DNA from: JBKJUK01 sp046590705
GTDB taxonomy: Bacteria > Acidobacteriota > Thermoanaerobaculia > Gp7-AA8
DNA length: 20,001 nt
Assembly: GCA_046590705.1 (NCBI GenBank)
Contig: JBKJUK010000012.1
Coordinates: 1-20,001, forward strand
Reading direction: 5' to 3'
Both the position numbers and the translations under genes were made by a program. Numbering within the stretch: the first letter of the stretch is position 1; every line of letters starts with the position of its first letter. Below the pieces are notes generated by a model that did not search any database, was not told where the DNA came from, and worked only from the letters and a program-made list of their open reading frames with translations. Positions 1 through 8,607 of this stretch are shown here, in pieces.

Positions 1-2525
1 TTATCAACCCACGCCGCCCGCTTCGCGTCCGGCGCTACCATCTGGAATGAGCGATCCGCGATTGAATAGACGCTGATCCCTTTCTCGCTTGTATATGGAA
101 GGCCGACGATGCGCGTGCCGTCCGGCGACCAGGACGACCCGTAAAAAGTTCCGTCCTTCTTGTCTCCCAGCTGGGGTAGAACTTCGACGGAAGTAAGCGG
201 AAGCTTCGACAGATCGGCGATCCACCATCCAGCCCTCATGGCTGCCGCGACCATTTTCCTGCCGTCTGGAGAAATTCTCGGATTTGCATCGGGAAAGTCG
301 GTTTTCACGACTGCTCTCCCTTTACCGGTCGCCAGCTCATACATCCAGATGTCCATTCCCTTTTCTCCGACTTGTTCGGTCGCAATGAAGCGCCCATCGA
401 CCGACCAGTCGAAGTGATGCACGCGAGACTCACTCTGAATCAGTTTCTTTTCCAGCTGAGTGCCATTCGACCTCTTCGTGTACAACCTGCCCGACCCCTC
501 GCGATCGGAGACGAATGCGATCGTTCGCCCGTCGGGCGACCAGGCAGGGATCCAGTCCGGGCGTGTATCGAAAGTGAGGCGCGACATAGTTCCACGGGTT
601 GAATCGATGATCCAGACGTCCCTCGACCCAGAGCGCTCGGCGCGATCAACAGCCACGAATTTTCCATCAGGAGATGCGTCAGGGTGATCGTAACTTCCGA
701 GGGGGCCGACTGTCCCTGTCACGCGACCAGAGCGATCGAACCACGTCAATTGGAAGTCGCCACCCGTACCGAAGCGAGTGGCGAGCACCTCGTCGGAAGC
801 GGAAAACGCCGACTTACCAAACGCGAACTCGTGTCCCACATTTTCGGACACGGCGATCGGTTCTCCAATCAGACGCGCAGCTTTCACGTCCAGCTTTTGG
901 GCAAACAACGTCGTACCGCGTAAATACAAAATGAAATCTTTTACGAATACGGGGCTGGTGTCCGCATCATTGAGTCTCTTTCTCGTTTTGCCGTCAAGCG
1001 TAGCGAGATAGACGCCAGGACTCTTCCCGTCACGTGAGCTATACAGAAAGTGCCGGCCGTCAGGAAAGAAGAAAGGCCACCTCTGGGAAGTTTCCCCCTG
1101 CTTTCCGTCCAGAGAAAAGACATTCGCCGGAACGCCGCCAGAGGCAGATACACGCTGCAATGGACCGGTCGATACGGGAGCGAAAAGAATGACGCCGTCG
1201 GCACTCCAGGCGCCTCCACGTCCCGACGATGCGTCACACAGGACCTGCGGCGTACCCCCACCGATGGCAATCTTTTTCAGTTTTCCCTCGGAAAAAAACC
1301 CGAGATGCACACTGTCCGGAGACCAGAAGGGAAATGAAGCCCCTTCCGTTCCTGAAATCAGCTGCGGAACCGACGAATCAAGTCTTCGCATCCAGATTGA
1401 AGGTTCTCCCTGTTTTCTGACGATCATTGCGATCATTCGTCCATCGGGAGACACCACGCCGGTGGAGGGCGCGAGGGAACTCTCGGGAGGAGCGAAGATT
1501 TGAAATTGAATCCTCTCGCGCGCTCTTGCCAGCTCCTTCCGTTCCCAGAACAGCAAAAGAACGGAGGCAGTTGCCACAAGCAGCAGAAGGCCAATCGTCA
1601 GTGGAAGAAGGAAGCGTCTCGTTCTTCTGAAGGCCCGGCCTGGAGCGGCCATTCCTTCCTGTGAGCTTGCGCCGCCAATCCACCGCAATTCTTCGCTGAC
1701 GTCTCGCGCGCTCTGCCAACGTTCGTCCGGGCTTTTGGCCAGACAACGCGCAATGACATGTTCCAGCGACGCGGGCGTGAGAGGCTGCAGCGAGTTGATA
1801 GGCAGAGGATCGCGGTCGACGATCGCTGCGATGAGGCTCGTCTTCGTTTTGCCCTCGAAGGCCCGCTTTCCGGTCACCATCTCGTAGAGCACCGTGCCGA
1901 GAGCAAAAATATCAGTACGGGCGTCCGCCTCATCTCCTTCCAGCTGCTCCGGAGCCATGTACTGGAACGTGCCGAGGATCGTTCCCTTCGCCGTGAGTGG
2001 CCTGTGCTCGGTCGCACCCGAGGCGTCGAACTGCACAGGTGTCTGCGCTCCTTTCGCCAGACCAAAGTCGAGCAATTTCGCACCCGACTTCGTCAACATG
2101 ATGTTGCCCGGCTTCAGATCGCGGTGGATGATTCCGGCGCGGTGCGCGGCCGCAAGGGCTTCGGCAATCTGCGATCCGTATCGGAAGACCTCCGGGAGGG
2201 GAAGTGCTCCACGAGTCAGGCGATCGGCAAGCGACTCTCCCTCCAGAAGCTCCATGACCAGGTAGGACGTCTGATCTACAGACGACTCGCCAACGTCGTA
2301 GATCTGGCAGATGTGCGGATGGTTGAGTTGCGAGATCGTTTTCGCTTCGCGTTCGAAGCGCGCGCAGAACTGCGGGTCGAGCGCGAGAGCTGCGGGCAAA
2401 ACCTTGATGGCAACGTCCCGCTCCAGTCGTGTGTCGCGTGCGCGCCAGACTTCGCCCATACCTCCCGCGCCGAGGGGCGAGACGATCTCGTAGGGACCGA
2501 GGCGGGTACCAGCAGCAATTGTCAT
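1..2525 (-). CDS. PknB-type Ser/Thr protein kinase with transmembrane segment and TolB/WD40-like propeller (3' end beyond window)
   Basis: Reading leftward from the ATG at 2525-2523 the frame stays open to the window edge, giving about 841 visible residues with the C-terminus missing. The kinase domain is complete by motif: glycine loop GAGGMGEV (about 19-26), VAIK lysine K41, HRDLKPGN with catalytic D136, DFG at 153-155, APE at 191-193. A hydrophobic segment after a basic run (about 303-325) is the single membrane span. After it come repeated SPDG-type blades (for example WSPDS, ASPDGK, WSPDGR, ISPDGR, WSPDGT), the signature of a TolB/WD40-like propeller, which should lie outside the membrane. 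The kinase would phosphorylate cytoplasmic Ser/Thr targets in response to an envelope signal; substrate and ligand are unknown. The start fits the family opening (MTIAAGTRLGPYEI), but no Shine-Dalgarno is evident. Family assignment is firm; role is inferred. Confidence 0.93.
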   Translation of the reverse strand, partial: MTIAAGTRLGPYEIVSPLGAGGMGEVWRARDTRLERDVAIKVLPAALALDPQFCARFEREAKTISQLNHPHICQIYDVGESSVDQTSYLVMELLEGESLADRLTRGALPLPEVFRYGSQIAEALAAAHRAGIIHRDLKPGNIMLTKSGAKLLDFGLAKGAQTPVQFDASGATEHRPLTAKGTILGTFQYMAPEQLEGDEADARTDIFALGTVLYEMVTGKRAFEGKTKTSLIAAIVDRDPLPINSLQPLTPASLEHVIARCLAKSPDERWQSARDVSEELRWIGGASSQEGMAAPGRAFRRTRRFLLPLTIGLLLLVATASVLLLFWERKELARARERIQFQIFAPPESSLAPSTGVVSPDGRMIAMIVRKQGEPSIWMRRLDSSVPQLISGTEGASFPFWSPDSVHLGFFSEGKLKKIAIGGGTPQVLCDASSGRGGAWSADGVILFAPVSTGPLQRVSASGGVPANVFSLDGKQGETSQRWPFFFPDGRHFLYSSRDGKSPGVYLATLDGKTRKRLNDADTSPVFVKDFILYLRGTTLFAQKLDVKAARLIGEPIAVSENVGHEFAFGKSAFSASDEVLATRFGTGGDFQLTWFDRSGRVTGTVGPLGSYDHPDASPDGKFVAVDRAERSGSRDVWIIDSTRGTMSRLTFDTRPDWIPAWSPDGRTIAFVSDREGSGRLYTKRSNGTQLEKKLIQSESRVHHFDWSVDGRFIATEQVGEKGMDIWMYELATGKGRAVVKTDFPDANPRISPDGRKMVAAAMRAGWWIADLSKLPLTSVEVLPQLGDKKDGTFYGSSWSPDGTRIVGLPYTSEKGISVYSIADRSFQMVAPDAKRAAWVD

Positions 2526-2699
2526 CGGGTTCGGACATCTTAGCCCAAGGAGCAGAGGCTTCCAGTAGCGTCGATAACAAGATCGGCGATAGCTGGAGCG
2601 TCGCGGGCACACCCGGATTTGGCAGTTAGCTCCCGATCGAGGTCGTCGCTCGAGAGAGATAGAGAGAGAAATAGACGCGACGCTCCCTCTGCGCCTCGA

Positions 2700-2717
2700 C
2701 GCGATCCCCTGATCGCG
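2700..2717 (-). other. Short hairpin just after the last gene of the efflux operon
   Basis: A perfect 7-bp stem (arms 2700-2706 and 2711-2717) with a 4-nt loop lies one base beyond the permease stop codon (2719-2721). On the minus strand no T-run follows, so it is not a canonical intrinsic terminator. It may protect the 3' end or weaken read-through toward the kinase gene. The rest of the 193-bp gap (2526-2718) holds a purine-rich run at 2652-2671 and no recognisable gene. Confidence 0.35.
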
Positions 2718-2718
2718 C

Positions 2719-3921
2719 TCACTCCGCGCGCAAGGCGTCGACCGGCTCCATCCGCGCCGCGTGACGCGCCGGGATCACACCTGCCGCGAGGCCGACCACA
2801 ATTGCCATACCTTCGGCGAGAAGCGCGAACCACCACGGTGTACTCACCGGCAGCGTCGGCACGAAGAGGGTCAGTAGCCGCGCGAGGGCGACACCGAGAA
2901 CGAGTCCTACGGCACCACCGATCGCCGCGAGAAGCGCCGCCTCGCCAAGAAACAGACCAAGGATCTGACTCTGACGCCCACCGAGCGCGCGCAGGAGTCC
3001 GATCTCGGCAGTTCGCTCGGTCACCGAAATCGTCATGATCGTAAGGATGCCGACTCCGCCGACGAAGAGCGAAATACTTCCCAGCGCGCCAACCGCAAAT
3101 GTCAGCACGCCCAGAACAGAGCCGAGCACTTTCATCGCCTCATCCTGCGTGACGAAACTCACGTCGTCGCGTCCATGCCTCGCGGTGATGATGCGGCGAA
3201 TCCCTGCGACGATTACTTCCGACGGAACTTCGGGATCATGCGTTACGTGAAAGCCGGTCAATCCTTCCCGATTGAACATTTCCAGCGCACTGCCGACGGG
3301 AATGATGATGCAGTCGTCGATGTCGAGTCCCACGAATCGCCCGTGCGGCTCCATCACGCCGATGACCGTGAAGCGATAGCCGCCGACCTCGATGCGCCTG
3401 CCGAGCGGATTCTCCGCGCCGAACAACTCCTTCTTCATCTTCGCACCGAGCACCGCCAGCGGCCGCGGTGCATTCAAACTGTCGTAGGGTAAGAATGAGC
3501 CAGTGGCCATGCGCGTCACCCCGATCTTTGGCCAGTCGGGACCGAAGCCGAACACCGTGGCGCGACGACGCCTGCCCGCGTAACGTACTTCGGCGTTGCC
3601 GTCGGTAGCCGGATTGATCGACCAGACATGCGGCGCCCGGCGTGCGGCCAGGGAATCATCGATGGTGAGCGGCCGCACGGTTCCGTAGATTCCAACCGTG
3701 ATGCCTCCCGTCTGAATACGACCCGGCGTAACGATGATCAGATTCGCCCCGAACTGCGTGAATTGCGAGAGAACGAAGTCGCGCACGCCTTGTCCGATCG
3801 AAGTCAGGAGAATGACTGACGCGATTCCCACCGAGATTCCCAGCACCGCAAGAAATGTTCGCAACCGATGTGATCGAAGAGAGCCGGTCGTGACGCGAAT
3901 GAAGTCAGCGGTCCGCATCAT
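2719..3921 (-). CDS. MacB/FtsX-like ABC transporter permease (second permease of operon)
   Basis: A 400-residue membrane protein of the MacB permease type. It has an N-terminal span (about 21-42, FLAVLGISVGIASVILLTSI), a long extracytoplasmic MacB-PCD-like domain, then three C-terminal spans of the FtsX domain. The cytoplasmic turn TERTAEIGLLRALGG and the ending ARMEPVDALRAE are hallmarks of the family. I start it at the ATG at 3921, not at the longer in-frame ATG at 4032. The ATG at 3921 overlaps the upstream permease stop as ATGA, and the extra 37 residues of the longer form are unlike any permease N-terminus. A second ATG follows immediately (3918). It should pair with the preceding permease and use the ATPase at 5123-5803 for efflux or envelope transport. 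Substrate is not readable from sequence. Confidence 0.92.
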   Translation of the reverse strand: MMRTADFIRVTTGSLRSHRLRTFLAVLGISVGIASVILLTSIGQGVRDFVLSQFTQFGANLIIVTPGRIQTGGITVGIYGTVRPLTIDDSLAARRAPHVWSINPATDGNAEVRYAGRRRRATVFGFGPDWPKIGVTRMATGSFLPYDSLNAPRPLAVLGAKMKKELFGAENPLGRRIEVGGYRFTVIGVMEPHGRFVGLDIDDCIIIPVGSALEMFNREGLTGFHVTHDPEVPSEVIVAGIRRIITARHGRDDVSFVTQDEAMKVLGSVLGVLTFAVGALGSISLFVGGVGILTIMTISVTERTAEIGLLRALGGRQSQILGLFLGEAALLAAIGGAVGLVLGVALARLLTLFVPTLPVSTPWWFALLAEGMAIVVGLAAGVIPARHAARMEPVDALRAE

Positions 3922-5126
3922 CGTCTCGCAAGAGCAGCCGCCGGCTCGAGAGCAGCCGCGCGGCGCGCCGGGAGCGCGCTGAATATGATCCCGGTCGTTA
4001 GTGAGAGAACAAGCGCGGCGATTGCAGCCCACCCCGGCGCGTATGCAGGAACCGCAGGATAGATCTGACGGATGACGAAACTTCCAGCCTGACCCAGAAT
4101 CGATCCAGCCACCGCCCCGACCACCGACAGTACTGCCGCTTCTGCGAGAAACAGCAGACGAATCTCTCGCGGCGATGCCCCGAGTGCTTTGAGTAAGCCA
4201 ATTTCATTCGTTCGTTGCGTCACGGCGATCAGCATCACGTTCATGATCAGAATACCGGCCACTGCCAGACTGACCGCAGCGATCCCTCCGAGCGCCATCG
4301 TCAGAGCGACGAGAATCTTGTCGAATGCCGACGCGATCGCATCCTCGGTCATGACCGTGACGTCCTCCTCTCCGCCGTGTCGTTCACGCAAGACTCGCTT
4401 GATATCCGTTCGCACGGGATTCACCTGCTCACTGGTTCGCGCCATCACCCCGATGCGCAGCAACGAGTGAAGATTGAAGGCGACCTGCGCAGAGGCGACG
4501 GGGATGAAGACGATCTCGTCCATGTTCAATCCGGCGAACTCTCCTTTCGGCGCGAGTGTTCCGATCACACGAAACCTGCGATCCCCGAGACGCAGATAGT
4601 CGCCCAGCGGCGAGCTCGTGCCGAACAGCTCGCGACGTACGTTCGCTCCGATCACACAGACAGGTGTCGCATTGCGCGGATCCTGCTCGGGAAGAAACCG
4701 GCCGGCAGCCACGGTCAGACCCCAGATCAATTTCACCTCGGCCGTAGAACCGACCACCGGTACATCGCGATGCAGGCCTTTGGCTGAGACCTCAGCTTCT
4801 GAGAGCGTGAGCGGCGCAACGTGCTCCACCCCGCGAATGCGCCGCAACGACAGCGCGTCATCCAGGGTCAGGTCTCGCGCTGTCCGGCCGGAGATCATTC
4901 CTCCAGTGCCGCCGACAGTCTCGGTGTGTCCCGGGAAAACGACGATCAGGTTCGTCCCGAGGGATTCAAATTCGTTTCGTACGAAGCGGCGCGCGCCTTC
5001 GCCGAGGGAGGTGAGCACGACCACGGCTGCAACGCCGATGGAGATCGCCAGGACCATCAGCGATGTCCGCGTCGGATAACCAGCGAGCGAGCGCCAGGCG
5101 AAGCGCGCCATGTCTCCAGGCCTCAT
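3918..5126 (-). CDS. MacB/FtsX-like ABC transporter permease (first permease of operon)
   Basis: A 402-residue MacB-type permease. It has an N-terminal span (about 21-42), a periplasmic domain with the usual GRFLPEQD and RRELFGTSSPLG motifs, and three FtsX-domain spans (roughly 275-298, 328-350, 365-388). The coupling-turn sequence TQRTNEIGLLKALGASPREI is present. It is clearly homologous to the next gene but not a recent duplicate; most residues outside the conserved motifs differ. Its ATG at 5126 overlaps the ATPase stop by four bases (ATGA), and its own stop overlaps the next permease start in the same way, so translation is probably coupled. Canonical MacB fuses ATPase and permease and works as a homodimer. 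Here the parts are separate and two permeases are present, which suggests a heterodimeric membrane unit (inference). Confidence 0.92.
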   Translation of the reverse strand: MRPGDMARFAWRSLAGYPTRTSLMVLAISIGVAAVVVLTSLGEGARRFVRNEFESLGTNLIVVFPGHTETVGGTGGMISGRTARDLTLDDALSLRRIRGVEHVAPLTLSEAEVSAKGLHRDVPVVGSTAEVKLIWGLTVAAGRFLPEQDPRNATPVCVIGANVRRELFGTSSPLGDYLRLGDRRFRVIGTLAPKGEFAGLNMDEIVFIPVASAQVAFNLHSLLRIGVMARTSEQVNPVRTDIKRVLRERHGGEEDVTVMTEDAIASAFDKILVALTMALGGIAAVSLAVAGILIMNVMLIAVTQRTNEIGLLKALGASPREIRLLFLAEAAVLSVVGAVAGSILGQAGSFVIRQIYPAVPAYAPGWAAIAALVLSLTTGIIFSALPARRAAALEPAAALARR

Positions 5127-5803
5127 GCCGGCTTCCCGCTGTCCGAATCAATGCGCCCGTCGAGCGTTCGGATGTGCCGTCGCGCGCGCCCGCCGATCGC
5201 TGCGTCGTGGGTCACCAGAACGAGAGTCATGCCGCGGGCATTCAACTCTTCCAGCAGGTGAATGACCTCCCCTCCCGTGGCTTGATCGAGATTGCCGGTC
5301 GGTTCGTCAGCCAGGATGGCCGCAGGATTCATGACCATGGCCCTGGCGATGGCTACACGCTGGCGTTCCCCTCCGGAAAGCTGATCGGGCCGATGGTGCG
5401 AACGTTTAGCGATGCCGAACTCGCTGAGCAGCCGTGAGACCAGTGGTTTTCGTTTCTCCTGCGCAACGCCGGCCAGCACCAGCGGAAGCTCGACATTCTC
5501 TTCCGCCGAAAGACGTGGAACGAGGTGAAAGAACTGAAAGACGAAGCCGATCTTCTCGCGGCGTACCTGCGACTGCTGTTCGTCATTGAGTGCGGTCACG
5601 TCCTGGCCGTCGATCTCATAGGAACCACCACTCGGCCGATCCAGCAGACCAAGAATGTTGAGCAGCGTCGATTTGCCGGAACCCGACGGCCCCATGATCG
5701 ACACGTACTCGCCCCGGTCAATCCGCAGCGTCACATCCCGGAGCGCGCGAACCTCCGCGTCGCCAACTGTGAAGTGGCGGCTGATGTTCGTGAGAGAGAT
5801 CAT
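5123..5803 (-). CDS. LolD/MacB-type ABC transporter ATPase
   Basis: A 226-residue stand-alone nucleotide-binding subunit. Motifs in order: Walker A GPSGSGKS (38-45), Q-loop glutamine Q90, signature LSGGE (142-146), Walker B AILADE (162-167), D-loop GNLD, and switch histidine H199 in VTHD. Length and motif wording (MGPSGSGKSTLLNILGLLDRPSGG, ADEPTGNLD) match the LolD/FtsE/MacB ATPase group. It drives the two permeases encoded just downstream. Start and stop each overlap the neighbouring gene by four bases, so it sits in the middle of a four-gene operon. No key residue is missing. Confidence 0.95.
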   Translation of the reverse strand: MISLTNISRHFTVGDAEVRALRDVTLRIDRGEYVSIMGPSGSGKSTLLNILGLLDRPSGGSYEIDGQDVTALNDEQQSQVRREKIGFVFQFFHLVPRLSAEENVELPLVLAGVAQEKRKPLVSRLLSEFGIAKRSHHRPDQLSGGERQRVAIARAMVMNPAAILADEPTGNLDQATGGEVIHLLEELNARGMTLVLVTHDAAIGGRARRHIRTLDGRIDSDSGKPA

Positions 5804-6936
5804 GGCTCAGTGACGGCGAGTGCTCCCGCGGCGACGCCTTTGCGCTCGACCGAGAGAACGACCTTCTGGCCCTGACGAAGGCCTGAAGTCACTTCCGTAT
5901 ACCGCCAGTTCGCGACTCCCACCCCGACCTTGCGTTCCTCGAGCCGGCCCGGGTTCGATGTGAAGAGCAGGACGCGATTCCCCTCCAGCAACGCCTCAGT
6001 GGGAACACGCAGCGCACTCTCGCGCACGTCGAGGATGATCTCTACATCGGCGCTATATCCGACCAGCAGCGTCTTCAAGTCAGCCGTGTTCGTGAACTCT
6101 ACTTCCACGTCGACAGTGCGTGCCTGTTTCTCCAGATCGACCACATAAGGAGCGACGCGCTTTACGCGTCCCGGAAAGCGCCGGCCGGGAATGGCGTCGA
6201 TGCTGATGTGCGCAAGCTGCCCGACTCGGACGCGTGATACGTCGACCTCGTCGATGGGCGCGGAGACATAGAGGCATTGGTCGTCGATCAGGTCGATGGC
6301 CGGCGGAGTCGGAATGCCGGGAGGCGACGGAGTGGAGAACTCCCCGAGCTCGCCAGTGATCCGGGCCACGATTCCGGGGAAGGGCGCGCGCAGAACTGTG
6401 CGCGTGAGCGTGGCACGTGCCGCGACAACACTTGCTCGACTTTGCTGCACGTCCGCGCGCGCGGCGCTGCATGCGGCACGAAGGGTTTTCGCCAGCGACA
6501 CGGCACGGTCCAGTTGATCGTCGGGGAGAACGCCGTCACGGTGTAGCTTGCGTGCGCGCTCGGCATCGCGCTCGGCGATCGCGACGCGGAGACAGACCTC
6601 TTCGCTTCGAAGCGCTGCGCTGCGCGCCTGTCCTTCAGCTACGCGGGCCTGGGCGGCGGTGTCCTCGTTCCATAACTCGAGCAGTACCTGACCCTGACGA
6701 ACACGGTCCCCTTCACGAACCGGAAGCGCGGCGATGATGCCTCCTGCCGGTGGCGCCAGCTTTGCGCGGCGGCAGGCGTTCACCGTTCCAGCGCGTGTAT
6801 TCGCCACCGAGCGCTCGACGCGTCCGCGATCGATGTCACCAACGGTGACCGGCACAGGAACCGGTCTCGTTTTCCACCACACCAACGCCGCAATCGCGGC
6901 TACGAGTGCGAGCAACGCGAGAAAGCGACGCATCAT
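5800..6936 (-). CDS. MacA/HlyD-like periplasmic adaptor (membrane fusion protein)
   Basis: A 378-residue adaptor. It has an N-terminal membrane anchor (about 3-21), then the first lipoyl half (APPAGGIIAALPVREGDRVRQGQVL, about 61-85). A long helical hairpin rich in Ala, Arg and Glu follows (about 92-180), then the second lipoyl half (VLRAPFPGIVARI, about 181-193), a beta-barrel region and a membrane-proximal domain (TVDVEVEF, PTEALL). It should link the inner-membrane ABC unit to an outer-membrane channel; no TolC-like gene is in the window. It is the first gene of the operon, and its stop overlaps the ATPase start. Two ATGs begin the frame (6936 and 6933). A GAGGA ribosome-binding sequence sits one base from the first and four from the second, so the second may be the main start. 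Confidence 0.92.
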   Translation of the reverse strand: MMRRFLALLALVAAIAALVWWKTRPVPVPVTVGDIDRGRVERSVANTRAGTVNACRRAKLAPPAGGIIAALPVREGDRVRQGQVLLELWNEDTAAQARVAEGQARSAALRSEEVCLRVAIAERDAERARKLHRDGVLPDDQLDRAVSLAKTLRAACSAARADVQQSRASVVAARATLTRTVLRAPFPGIVARITGELGEFSTPSPPGIPTPPAIDLIDDQCLYVSAPIDEVDVSRVRVGQLAHISIDAIPGRRFPGRVKRVAPYVVDLEKQARTVDVEVEFTNTADLKTLLVGYSADVEIILDVRESALRVPTEALLEGNRVLLFTSNPGRLEERKVGVGVANWRYTEVTSGLRQGQKVVLSVERKGVAAGALAVTEP

Positions 6937-6943
6937 GTCCTCA
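6937..6943 (-). promoter_or_regulatory. Shine-Dalgarno for the adaptor gene
   Basis: On the minus strand the bases before the double ATG read TGAGGAC. The GAGGA core is only one base from the first ATG and four from the second, which favours initiation at 6933 and a protein one residue shorter. Confidence 0.6.
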
Positions 6944-7051
6944 CTTTTCAGTCACGGCCTGGAGAGCGCAATCGTACTACGCTTCGAAGATACGCCAGTC
7001 GCGGCCATTCATCGCGAGGTAGAGGCCATGCCCCGCCGTGTGGGTGCTGTT

Positions 7052-7136
7052 CAGGTTTCGCTACGCGGAGGCCAGCAACAGGTTTCGTTAGACAGATCGT
7101 GCGACACCACTACGTACGTGCGTAAGAGGCACGATC
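7052..7136. promoter_or_regulatory. Candidate regulatory region of the efflux operon: direct repeats and dyads
   Basis: The 213-bp gap between the hydrolase stop and the adaptor start carries a 12-bp direct repeat, 11 of 12 matching (7052-7063 and 7079-7090, core CAGGTTTCG), with 27 bp between starts. An 8-bp inverted repeat (7095-7102 and 7129-7136, GATCGTGC) encloses the palindrome ACGTACGT (7112-7119). The inverted repeat lies 14 bp past the hydrolase stop and lacks a T-run, so it is not a clear terminator. Repeated sites upstream of an efflux operon could be operators; no promoter hexamers could be assigned with confidence. Confidence 0.3.
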
Positions 7137-7149
7137 GTTAATCAAGCGG

Positions 7150-8607
7150 CTACCACCAGTACAACTGCGCGATCCGCCCGCCCGGCGTCATCGTGAATGT
7201 CACCCAGAGTTCCGCGCCTCCGAGAGTGACGCGGTAGCGCAGCGACTGATCGCCGCCGGAAGGTTCGGACTTCACGAATTTGAACGACTGCAACTCGCCG
7301 TGCGAACCGATCCACTCTCCCAGTCCTTTGCCAGTGGCGGTGGCGAGAAAACGCTGCATCACGGGAGTGAACGCTTCCGGGTCGTGCTCGCCAATCATGT
7401 ACCTGCGCAGCGTCTTCTCGAGCCGTGCAGAACGCTCGGGCTGTGGATCTGCGACCCCGACACGTCGTAGGGCCGGCGCTACGAGTGCCGCCACCTCCAT
7501 GGGGATGTGATCGAGAATGCGGTCTCCATGATTGGCCAGCACGATCACGGTGATCCGACGATCGGGATAGCGGCGAATCGCGCTCGAAAATCCTGGCGTG
7601 CCGCCGCTGTGAAACACCGCTCGCTCACCATTCTCGCGATCGACGACCCAGCCGAAGCCATAATTGAATGGAGGCGTAGAACGATCGTTGAGTGAGAGTG
7701 GCGTCCACATCTCGAGATATGAGTCGCGGCCGACTACTCCCTGTCGCTGAAGCAAGGCTTCCCATCGAATCATGTCGGCGAGTGTCGACACGATCGCTCC
7801 AGCGGCGTAGGCGTTCTCGGAGAGTGCCGGCCGGTTTTCGTACACGCCGTCGCCCCACCCGTAGCCACGCGCTCGTCGGCGGATCAGCGTGCGAGGCGCA
7901 CTGCTGCCGGTCGACTTCATGCCCGCGGGACCAAAGATCCGTGACTCAAGGAAATCCCAGTAACTCTGACCGGAAGCGCGCTCAATGATGTCGCCGAGCA
8001 GCAGGTAACCGGTGTTGCTGTACGACCATGTCTCGCCGGGTGGAAACTCCCGCGGAACTCGCTCTCCGAAAAGGCGAGTCATGTCGCGATGCGCGAGACG
8101 ATGCGCAGCATCGGGCAACCCTTCGATGCTGAGATACTCGCGAATTCCGGAGGCGTGGTTGAGCAGGTGACGAATGGTGACGTCGCGCCAGTCATCCGGC
8201 AACTCCGGCAGGTGTAACGTGATCGGGTCATCCAGACGGATCCTGCCTTCTTCGACCAGACGGAGAATCGCCATCGCGGTGAACTGCTTCGAGACTGATC
8301 CGAGCTCGAACACAGTGTCGCTCGTGACTGCTGTCTGGTTCTCCAGATCGGCGATTCCGTAACTCCGCATGATCAGCGGCTTACCATCGCGGATCACGGC
8401 GAGTGCGAGACCAGGAAGACGGAGCTGCTGCATCTGCAACACAACGTAGCGATCGACGGCGCGCGTCGACGCAACCGCTGCGGGGAGCAGGAAGAGGCTG
8501 AGTGCGACCCCCGTCACCACGACTCGCCCTGGCAGCATAGAACAGAGGTGACGCGACACACAGCGCTTGAAATCGGCGGGATGTTTCTCGATCGTGTCAG
8601 AACTCAT
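7150..8607 (-). CDS. Secreted serine hydrolase, class C beta-lactamase/penicillin-binding-protein-like
   Basis: A 485-residue protein of the beta-lactamase (Pfam Beta-lactamase) family. The serine-lysine motif is SVSK (S104, K107), the second motif is YSN (196-198), and HSGG (333-336) takes the place of the KTG triad, as in esterase-like members. A further 150-residue C-terminal domain follows. Such proteins are D-aminopeptidases, esterases or peptidoglycan-acting enzymes; true beta-lactamase activity cannot be claimed. A hydrophobic stretch at about 27-47 ending in AVAS is the export signal. The ATG at 8607 overlaps the upstream esterase stop (8597-8599) by 11 bases, supporting coupled translation. 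Met24 (ATG at 8538) would give a more typical signal peptide but has no visible ribosome-binding site. It is the last gene of the second ABC operon. Confidence 0.9.
   Translation of the reverse strand: MSSDTIEKHPADFKRCVSRHLCSMLPGRVVVTGVALSLFLLPAAVASTRAVDRYVVLQMQQLRLPGLALAVIRDGKPLIMRSYGIADLENQTAVTSDTVFELGSVSKQFTAMAILRLVEEGRIRLDDPITLHLPELPDDWRDVTIRHLLNHASGIREYLSIEGLPDAAHRLAHRDMTRLFGERVPREFPPGETWSYSNTGYLLLGDIIERASGQSYWDFLESRIFGPAGMKSTGSSAPRTLIRRRARGYGWGDGVYENRPALSENAYAAGAIVSTLADMIRWEALLQRQGVVGRDSYLEMWTPLSLNDRSTPPFNYGFGWVVDRENGERAVFHSGGTPGFSSAIRRYPDRRITVIVLANHGDRILDHIPMEVAALVAPALRRVGVADPQPERSARLEKTLRRYMIGEHDPEAFTPVMQRFLATATGKGLGEWIGSHGELQSFKFVKSEPSGGDQSLRYRVTLGGAELWVTFTMTPGGRIAQLYWW

Noticed and set aside
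1758..2543. 261-codon open frame on the plus strand opposite the kinase domain
   Set aside because: It is antisense to conserved kinase motifs and its composition is that of a complementary-strand shadow.
1930..2610. 226-codon minus-strand frame beginning MPATLQLSP
   Set aside because: It overlaps the real kinase in another frame; the kinase frame has all catalytic motifs.
2652..2671. Purine-rich GAGAGA-like run
   Set aside because: Short low-complexity sequence with no paired structure or repeat context.
3922..4032. 37-residue N-terminal extension of the second permease
   Set aside because: It lies inside the upstream permease's coding region, has no permease-like character, and the ATGA overlap at 3921 gives a natural start.
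6991..7040. Weak resemblance of the adaptor-gene upstream region to the kinase glycine-loop DNA
   Set aside because: Only scattered matches, without the GMGEVW and RDxxL order that makes the other two relics convincing.
7150..8607. Annotation as an antibiotic-resistance beta-lactamase
   Set aside because: Family membership is clear, but HSGG replaces KTG and the extra C-terminal domain fits esterase or peptidase relatives; resistance cannot be inferred.
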